Source: Dehalococcoidia bacterium
Lineage (GTDB): Bacteria > Chloroflexota > Dehalococcoidia > GIF9 > AB-539-J10
NCBI GenBank assembly: GCA_030612165.1
Contig: JAUWOK010000033.1
Span: forward strand, 1 to 10,136
DNA: 10,136 nucleotides
Reading direction: 5' to 3'
The stretch's first letter is position 1. Every line of letters starts with the position of its first letter. This document shows positions 5,522-10,136 of this stretch, piece after piece. Both the position numbers and the translations under genes were made by a program. The notes beneath the pieces were generated by a model. It made no database searches, was not told the origin of the DNA, and saw only the letters and a list, made by a program, of their open reading frames with translations.

Positions 5522-7909
5522 TTATGCCAATACCTGCTCCGTCCTGGCCATAATGGAATCCTGTGTTCCCTTGTCTAGCTGCGTGAAGTAAGCGCTGTAA
5601 CCAGCCACTCTCACCACCAGGTCAGGGAATTTCTCAGGCGCCGTTTGTGCCGCTCTCAAGACACTGTTGTCTACCACATTGATCTGGACATGCTCTATCA
5701 TCAGATCATGCCAGGTCTTAATGTAGGCCCGGAACATCTGCCAGCCTTTCTCCCCCTGCAGCATAGCAGGCTGCAGCCTCTGGTTCAACAGGCTCGCCCT
5801 TGCCCTGGAATTATCCAGCTTGGATACCGACTTGAGCACTGCCGTCGGTCCTTTCTTGTCCCGTCCATGGTAAGGGGAGGTACCTCCATCATCCAGCACA
5901 TCTCCTGCTTTCCTGCCATCAGGCGTGGCTCCAGTCTGATAGCCCGAACCTCTATATGCAGTAAGCGCCTGAGGGAGTGCCCGTGGGGAAGCTCCCCACC
6001 TGTCCTTCATCTTCAGCCCTTCATCTATCACTATGTTGTACACCCTGTCGATATGCGCATCAGCATAATCATCATCATTGCCCCACTTGGGCGCATTAAT
6101 GAAGTCCTGCCGCATCTGCTCATAACCTTCCCAATCCTTGCGCAGCGCATCGCAAAGCTCTGCCATGGTGTACTTCTTGTCAATAAACACCAGCTTGTCT
6201 ATCGCCACCATGGAATCCCCTGCACAAATCATGCCCAGAGCATTAAACCAGGGGGCAGGTAGCTCGTCATGATCCATGCAGTCCACTCCCTTATCGATGA
6301 AAGGTTTAAAACAGCAGGAAAGGAATGGCTGCTGTAAATACTCCGCCTCTACCTCGTAAGCTACATTACGAAATTTCCAGGCCATCTGTAACCCAATAGC
6401 AATCTGCTTGCTATACGCCTCATAAACTTCTTCCATGGTCTTGAATTTCTCCGGATGCGTTTCCGGCCCAAATCTCAAGCCCGACTTATAAGGATCCACC
6501 CCATTATTCAATATGACGCTTACAGGCGAAGTGCAGTTCAAACTATTCGGCCGCCTCCTGGTTGTCCCCTTGGGACCGGTAGCTCCCGGAGACTTGCACA
6601 GAATGAGCGCCCAGCTCCTCGCCTCCTCTAAAGTATAACCAAAATGGTTCATCAAAGCAGGGATTACTACCGTATCATTTTCAAAAGACGGTATCGCCAT
6701 ACCCGTCTTTACAGACTCGAACGCACTTCTCAGATACTCATCAGGTACCTTGGGATGCACTCTGAGACAGTACGACGGTTGCGTAGTCCGGCAATCCCTT
6801 GTGGCTTCCATGCATAGCTTCGTTATCTCGTTGCAGGCATCCATGCCTTTAGCATCCACCCCACCAAGCGTATATATCTGCAGCATAGTCGAGCCCTGCC
6901 AGTTACGCCTGGCATTCCTGCTCTGGGCGTAACCACCTTCCTGCTCCTTCACCCACAGAAGCTCAATCATCTCCAGCGCTTCTTCTCTGGTTAGCTTCCC
7001 TGCCTTTATATCCTTCTCATAGTAAGGATTAAGAATCTGGTCGATCCTTACCGAAGTTCCCGGCGCAAATCGCTCCAGATGATGCGTGATCAACTGGATA
7101 AACCAGTGCGCCTGCACCGCACCATGGAAACTATCCACCGGGTATTCCAGACAGCGCTCACAAACATCAGCTACCTTTAAGTAATCTTCTTTCTGCTTGC
7201 TGTCCTCTTCAATAGCCGCCAGGTTCCTCAGCATCCCGGCAAATCGCTTGCTCCAGGTGATAGCCGCCTCAGCTGCTATCTTCATGGACATCCACTGATA
7301 CTTCTTCTTTGCCTTCTCAGCAATATCAGTGCCCACATAGGCTTCGTCCATGAGACTAGCCATATTGGCATCTATCATCTCGATTATACCTTCGAGTCCA
7401 TGCTTGAAAACAAACTCGAAGTCAGGCGCACTGGTGCCATAGCCATCCCTTGAGGTAAGAGACAGCCCCATGAAAGCGTTGGCATTAGACCACAACTCTT
7501 CCTCTCTGAAAGTACCCAATTCTTGTACCCTCGTCCATAAGTTCTTGTTCTGCCAGTAGTCAATGACCTTCTCCAGCGCGGGTATATCTTCCTTCCTCAC
7601 ATAACCATCTTCTTTGCATTCCTTGACAGCTACATCGCTTAATTCATATGTCCCGATGATGGCGCGCGGATGATTTACTCCATGCCCCACGATTAACTCG
7701 CCAGGCTTCACCCAGATAGGAATATTCTCCAGCAGGTTCTTGAGCGCCAGTGCTCTGCGAACGACCTCTGGCTTGCCCTCAGACGCCCTGTACGCCTCGG
7801 TAAATAATATCCCCCTGTCCACATCCAGAAAAACCTGATCCGCAAACCCCTCCCATACGCTACTCTTGGCAACCGTCCTTGCCTTTAAAGATTTTACTCT
7901 CGTATTCAT
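5522..7909 (-). CDS. Glycyl radical enzyme GRE1 (PFL family; possibly fumarate-adding type)
   Basis: This is a complete 795-aa enzyme of the pyruvate formate-lyase/glycyl radical superfamily. The C-terminal loop RVAGYSAYF places the radical glycine at residue 770. The active-site cysteine is Cys438 in ARSWALILCKSPG, with Arg453 fifteen residues later. Also typical are APKWGNDDDYAD, TPDGRKAGD, GPTAVLKS and LLNQRLQP. The CxE motif of glycerol, propanediol, choline and related enzymes is absent. The LCxSPG motif and the Arg at +15 recall benzylsuccinate and alkylsuccinate synthases, so addition of fumarate to a hydrocarbon is possible; an archaeal PflD-type enzyme is the other reading. No small BssB- or BssC-like subunits are nearby. 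I chose ATG at 7909 over an in-frame TTG at 7957 because GAAGG lies 7 nt before it and AGGAGGAGGT 14 nt before it. Confidence 0.93.
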   Translation of the reverse strand: MNTRVKSLKARTVAKSSVWEGFADQVFLDVDRGILFTEAYRASEGKPEVVRRALALKNLLENIPIWVKPGELIVGHGVNHPRAIIGTYELSDVAVKECKEDGYVRKEDIPALEKVIDYWQNKNLWTRVQELGTFREEELWSNANAFMGLSLTSRDGYGTSAPDFEFVFKHGLEGIIEMIDANMASLMDEAYVGTDIAEKAKKKYQWMSMKIAAEAAITWSKRFAGMLRNLAAIEEDSKQKEDYLKVADVCERCLEYPVDSFHGAVQAHWFIQLITHHLERFAPGTSVRIDQILNPYYEKDIKAGKLTREEALEMIELLWVKEQEGGYAQSRNARRNWQGSTMLQIYTLGGVDAKGMDACNEITKLCMEATRDCRTTQPSYCLRVHPKVPDEYLRSAFESVKTGMAIPSFENDTVVIPALMNHFGYTLEEARSWALILCKSPGATGPKGTTRRRPNSLNCTSPVSVILNNGVDPYKSGLRFGPETHPEKFKTMEEVYEAYSKQIAIGLQMAWKFRNVAYEVEAEYLQQPFLSCCFKPFIDKGVDCMDHDELPAPWFNALGMICAGDSMVAIDKLVFIDKKYTMAELCDALRKDWEGYEQMRQDFINAPKWGNDDDYADAHIDRVYNIVIDEGLKMKDRWGASPRALPQALTAYRGSGYQTGATPDGRKAGDVLDDGGTSPYHGRDKKGPTAVLKSVSKLDNSRARASLLNQRLQPAMLQGEKGWQMFRAYIKTWHDLMIEHVQINVVDNSVLRAAQTAPEKFPDLVVRVAGYSAYFTQLDKGTQDSIMARTEQVLA

Positions 7910-7916
7910 CGCTTTA

Positions 7917-7934
7917 CCTTCTGACCTCCTCCTT
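7917..7934 (-). promoter_or_regulatory. Double ribosome binding site of GRE1
   Basis: On the - strand, AAGGAGGAGGT (7924-7934) and GAAGG (7917-7921) both precede the ATG at 7909, at 14 and 7 nt. No alternative start codon lies between them. Together they fix the start and suggest strong translation. Confidence 0.6.
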
Positions 7935-8041
7935 ATTTTGATTTCCCAGACCACCAATCCCTTTTTGAGTAAAAAACAACTTCTATTCCTTAATCAATAT
8001 CACCCCCTCTTTACCTTGAAGGTCCTCCCCTTCTAGTTAGC

Positions 8042-8069
8042 GTTATACCCCCTTCAGGCAAAGAATCAA
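8042..8069 (-). promoter_or_regulatory. Candidate promoter for GRE1
   Basis: On the - strand TTGATT (8064-8069) and TATAAC (8042-8047) are spaced by 16 bp, a fair sigma-70 match. Transcription would begin near 8035 with a leader of about 125 nt. The gap between the two enzyme genes (7910-8101) holds no convincing gene and no strong terminator, so GRE1 may be made both from here and by readthrough from GRE2. A short perfect palindrome, ACCTTGAAGGT (8013-8023), lies within the leader. Confidence 0.35.
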
Positions 8070-8101
8070 AATTCTCATCAAACTCTTAAACAAAAACAGC
8101 C

Positions 8102-10136
8102 CTATGCCAGTGCCTGCTCCGTCCTGGCCATAACGGAATCCTGGGTATCTTTATTAAGTTGCGTGAAGTAGGCACTATAGCCCGCTACCCTGACCAAAAG
8201 ATCGGCGTACTTCTCAGGTTCCTTCTGTGCGTCCCTGAGAGTCTTGGTATCAACCACATTAAACTGCACATGGTCCACGCCGAGGTCGTACCAGGTGCTT
8301 ATGTAATCATAAAACAGCTTAAAGCCCTTCTCTCCCGCTACTGACACCGGCGACAGCCTCTGATTCAACAATGACCCTTTAAACAGGCTGTAGTCCAGAT
8401 TGGAACAGGACTTGAGCACCGCTGTCGGCCCCTTGATATCCATGCCATACACCGGTGAAGTTCCGGCATCCGCCAGAAAATCCCCATCGCGTCTGCCATT
8501 GGGCAATGCACCTGTTTTCTTTCCCTGCGACCAGAAGATAACCACCGACTGCGGCGTCAGTTTCGGGGTCTTTCCCCAGTAATCCTTGACCTGAGAAAAT
8601 TCCGCTGCCATCATGTCAAAGACATCCTTCTTGGCAACCTCATCGGCAAAATCATCATCATTGCCCCACTTGGGCGCATTGAGAAAGTCCTGCCTCATCT
8701 CTCCATATCCCTCCCAGTTCGCCTTGAGAGCCAGGAGAAGCTGCCCCATGGTGTACTTTTTGTCATGGAAAACGACTTTCTTGATGCCCGCCAGGGCGTC
8801 GGCAGTATCCACCATGCCGGCGCACACCATGCCAGTTTGAGGAATAGCCTCCCAGCCCGCGGCATCGGCTCCCTCTTCAATAGTAGTGGGATACATAGAT
8901 GACAGGAAGGGATTGGGGAGAAGCCTGGAGTTGTAATGCCTGGCCATATCCCTCATCCTCTGCCCCAGCTTAAGGCCAAACTTCACCTGCTGGCGGAAAG
9001 CCTCCCGCACATCCTCATAAGAATTGAACTTCTCCGCCTCTCCCGTGGCAGGACCTAACCTGGCAACCTCGGCCCCCACGGCCATATCCCCCAGCCTGAC
9101 GCCACTGCCAGGATATATCTCCACGCCATTATTCAACGCCAGCTCCAGGCATTTGGCCGGCAGCAATGCCCAGGAGGGATTCGTCTTCAGCCCCAGCCCG
9201 TTCGAGCTGGCGCAGTGAGAAACGCAACATCCCTCAACTACCCAGGAACGAGCATCCTCCAGGGGAATGCCATAATCACACAATGATTCCACATGCGAAT
9301 CGTCATTTATGAAAGAAGGGTATCCCGCCCCTTTTCTAATCGATTCCAGCGCAAGCTCCTTAACCCTTTCAGGAATAGGGGGCTTATAACGGATAATCAC
9401 GTTAGGCTGTGGCGTAGGCGCCACCAGGGCCGACATTATCACCGTTTCGGTAAGCTCATTAAAAGCACTGGAGCCATCTGCCTTCACTCCACCAATAGTC
9501 CAGGAGCTCATGGTCGCCGCCCCCTGAAAGCTTTCTCGCAGCACCCAGGTGCCCAACCGCCCCATCTCGGCAAACTTCAGGCGCAGAAGCGCCAGCAGCT
9601 CTACCGCCTCCTCCCGGCTCAGGGCTTTGTCACGAATCACATCGCGCTCATAACAGGGCCAGTGGGCCTGGTCCATGCGCAGAGGAGCACCTTCTCCAGA
9701 CTGCTCTATCATGTGCGTTACCAGCCACAAAAACCAGTAGCTCTGCAGGGATTCCTGGAAGTGCTGAGGGGGGTTAGCAGGAACCCTGCTGCACACCTCG
9801 GCGATTTTCTCCAGTTCTCTCCTGCGCCCGGCATCCTCTTCCTGTTTTGCCATAAAGCGGGCAAGCTCGGCGTAGCGCTCGGCCCACCTGATCACGGCCG
9901 AGCAGGCAATGATCATCGCTTCCCATTCCTGAAATTTATCCAGCGACTTGAAGAACCCGGGGCCTGTATCAGGCATATCCCGCCGCTCCCTCTCCACCCT
10001 CTCTTTAATTATCTTTATTACTCCGTTTAGGCCATGCTTAAGGGCAAACTCGTAATCGGGCGCCGCCACCAGCATATCGCTCATCCAGGCAGTAGAGCTC
10101 ACATTACAGTTAGCCCGGGCAATCCTCAGCATCTCC
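8102..10136 (-). CDS. Glycyl radical enzyme GRE2 (partial, PFL family)
   Basis: A second glycyl radical enzyme; its N-terminus lies beyond the right edge. About 677 residues are visible with the frame open at the edge, so any start within the window would be artificial. The radical loop RVAGYSAYFTQL is identical to that of GRE1; the glycine codon is at 8180-8182. APKWGNDDDFAD, LPNGRRDGD and LLNQRLSP are also shared. The active site differs: ARSWVVEGCCVSHC, with adjacent cysteines (codons 9224-9229) and a third four residues on. The Cys-Cys-Val-Ser order matches pyruvate formate-lyase, but the rest, including the glycyl loop, is closer to GRE1. The CxE dehydratase motif is absent, and so is the Arg at +15 seen in GRE1. 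The substrate is unknown. It is probably expressed with GRE1, 192 bp downstream, and activated by the same radical SAM protein. Confidence 0.93.
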   Translation of the reverse strand, partial: EMLRIARANCNVSSTAWMSDMLVAAPDYEFALKHGLNGVIKIIKERVERERRDMPDTGPGFFKSLDKFQEWEAMIIACSAVIRWAERYAELARFMAKQEEDAGRRRELEKIAEVCSRVPANPPQHFQESLQSYWFLWLVTHMIEQSGEGAPLRMDQAHWPCYERDVIRDKALSREEAVELLALLRLKFAEMGRLGTWVLRESFQGAATMSSWTIGGVKADGSSAFNELTETVIMSALVAPTPQPNVIIRYKPPIPERVKELALESIRKGAGYPSFINDDSHVESLCDYGIPLEDARSWVVEGCCVSHCASSNGLGLKTNPSWALLPAKCLELALNNGVEIYPGSGVRLGDMAVGAEVARLGPATGEAEKFNSYEDVREAFRQQVKFGLKLGQRMRDMARHYNSRLLPNPFLSSMYPTTIEEGADAAGWEAIPQTGMVCAGMVDTADALAGIKKVVFHDKKYTMGQLLLALKANWEGYGEMRQDFLNAPKWGNDDDFADEVAKKDVFDMMAAEFSQVKDYWGKTPKLTPQSVVIFWSQGKKTGALPNGRRDGDFLADAGTSPVYGMDIKGPTAVLKSCSNLDYSLFKGSLLNQRLSPVSVAGEKGFKLFYDYISTWYDLGVDHVQFNVVDTKTLRDAQKEPEKYADLLVRVAGYSAYFTQLNKDTQDSVMARTEQALA

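Noticed and set aside
5645..6262. 205-codon open frame on the + strand inside GRE1
   Set aside because: Antisense to the conserved C-terminal part of GRE1, with a composition typical of a shadow frame and no recognisable motif.
8043..8078. 11-residue leader peptide upstream of GRE1
   Set aside because: The mini-ORF overlaps the -10 of the candidate promoter, has no clear ribosome binding site and shows no run of regulatory codons.
7910..8101. Small Bss-type subunit gene between the two glycyl radical enzymes
   Set aside because: No open frame longer than about a dozen codons with a ribosome binding site or a cysteine-rich product is present on the - strand.
9293..10030. 245-codon open frame on the + strand inside GRE2
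   Set aside because: It is antisense to a clearly conserved enzyme, its predicted protein is rich in Arg, His and Pro with no recognisable motif, and it has no promoter context. It is a shadow of GRE2 codon use.

Overview
The window looks like chromosomal DNA from an anaerobic, mid-GC bacterium. My best guess is a Dehalococcoidia-like member of the Chloroflexota, at moderate confidence. The support is indirect. Ribosomal protein L27 starts directly at MAHKKAGG, without the cleavable N-terminal extension usual in Firmicutes. L31 is the zinc-binding type and is followed by a DUF1385 membrane protein. The rest of the window encodes oxygen-sensitive glycyl radical chemistry. No transposase, integrase, tRNA, rRNA or CRISPR array is visible.

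Layout. The left third (about 50-3005) is on the + strand and is housekeeping: a short TruB tRNA pseudouridine synthase, an unrecognised 113-aa helical protein, the overlapping genes rplU-rpmA-rpmE ending in a clear stem-loop, then a DUF1385 membrane protein. Everything from 2974 to the right edge is on the - strand. In transcription order it reads: a glycyl radical enzyme open at the right edge (GRE2), a second complete glycyl radical enzyme (GRE1), a large radical SAM protein with N-terminal iron-sulfur domains (the probable activase), hisA and hisI. The two blocks converge, and hisI and the DUF1385 gene overlap tail to tail by 32 bp.

How the genes fit together. Both glycyl radical enzymes carry the C-terminal RVAGYSAYF loop, whose glycine becomes the radical, and a cysteine in the middle of the chain where the substrate radical forms. 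The activase has CxxxCxxC and GGE motifs and should install that radical. It is unusual in carrying two 4Fe-4S ferredoxin-type cysteine sets and a 2Fe-2S-type set ahead of the radical SAM core. The two enzymes differ sharply around the active-site cysteine. GRE1 has LCKSPG with an Arg 15 residues later, as I recall for fumarate-adding (benzylsuccinate/alkylsuccinate synthase) enzymes. GRE2 has GCCVSHC, with a Cys-Cys pair like pyruvate formate-lyase. Neither has the CxE motif of the glycyl radical dehydratases. This suggests one activase serving two enzymes with different substrates, possibly related to the archaeal PflD type. The substrates cannot be read from the sequence.

Regulation. GRE1 is followed by a perfect 13-bp hairpin, a second inverted repeat and an extended -10 promoter, so the activase-hisA-hisI unit is probably transcribed separately from the enzymes.
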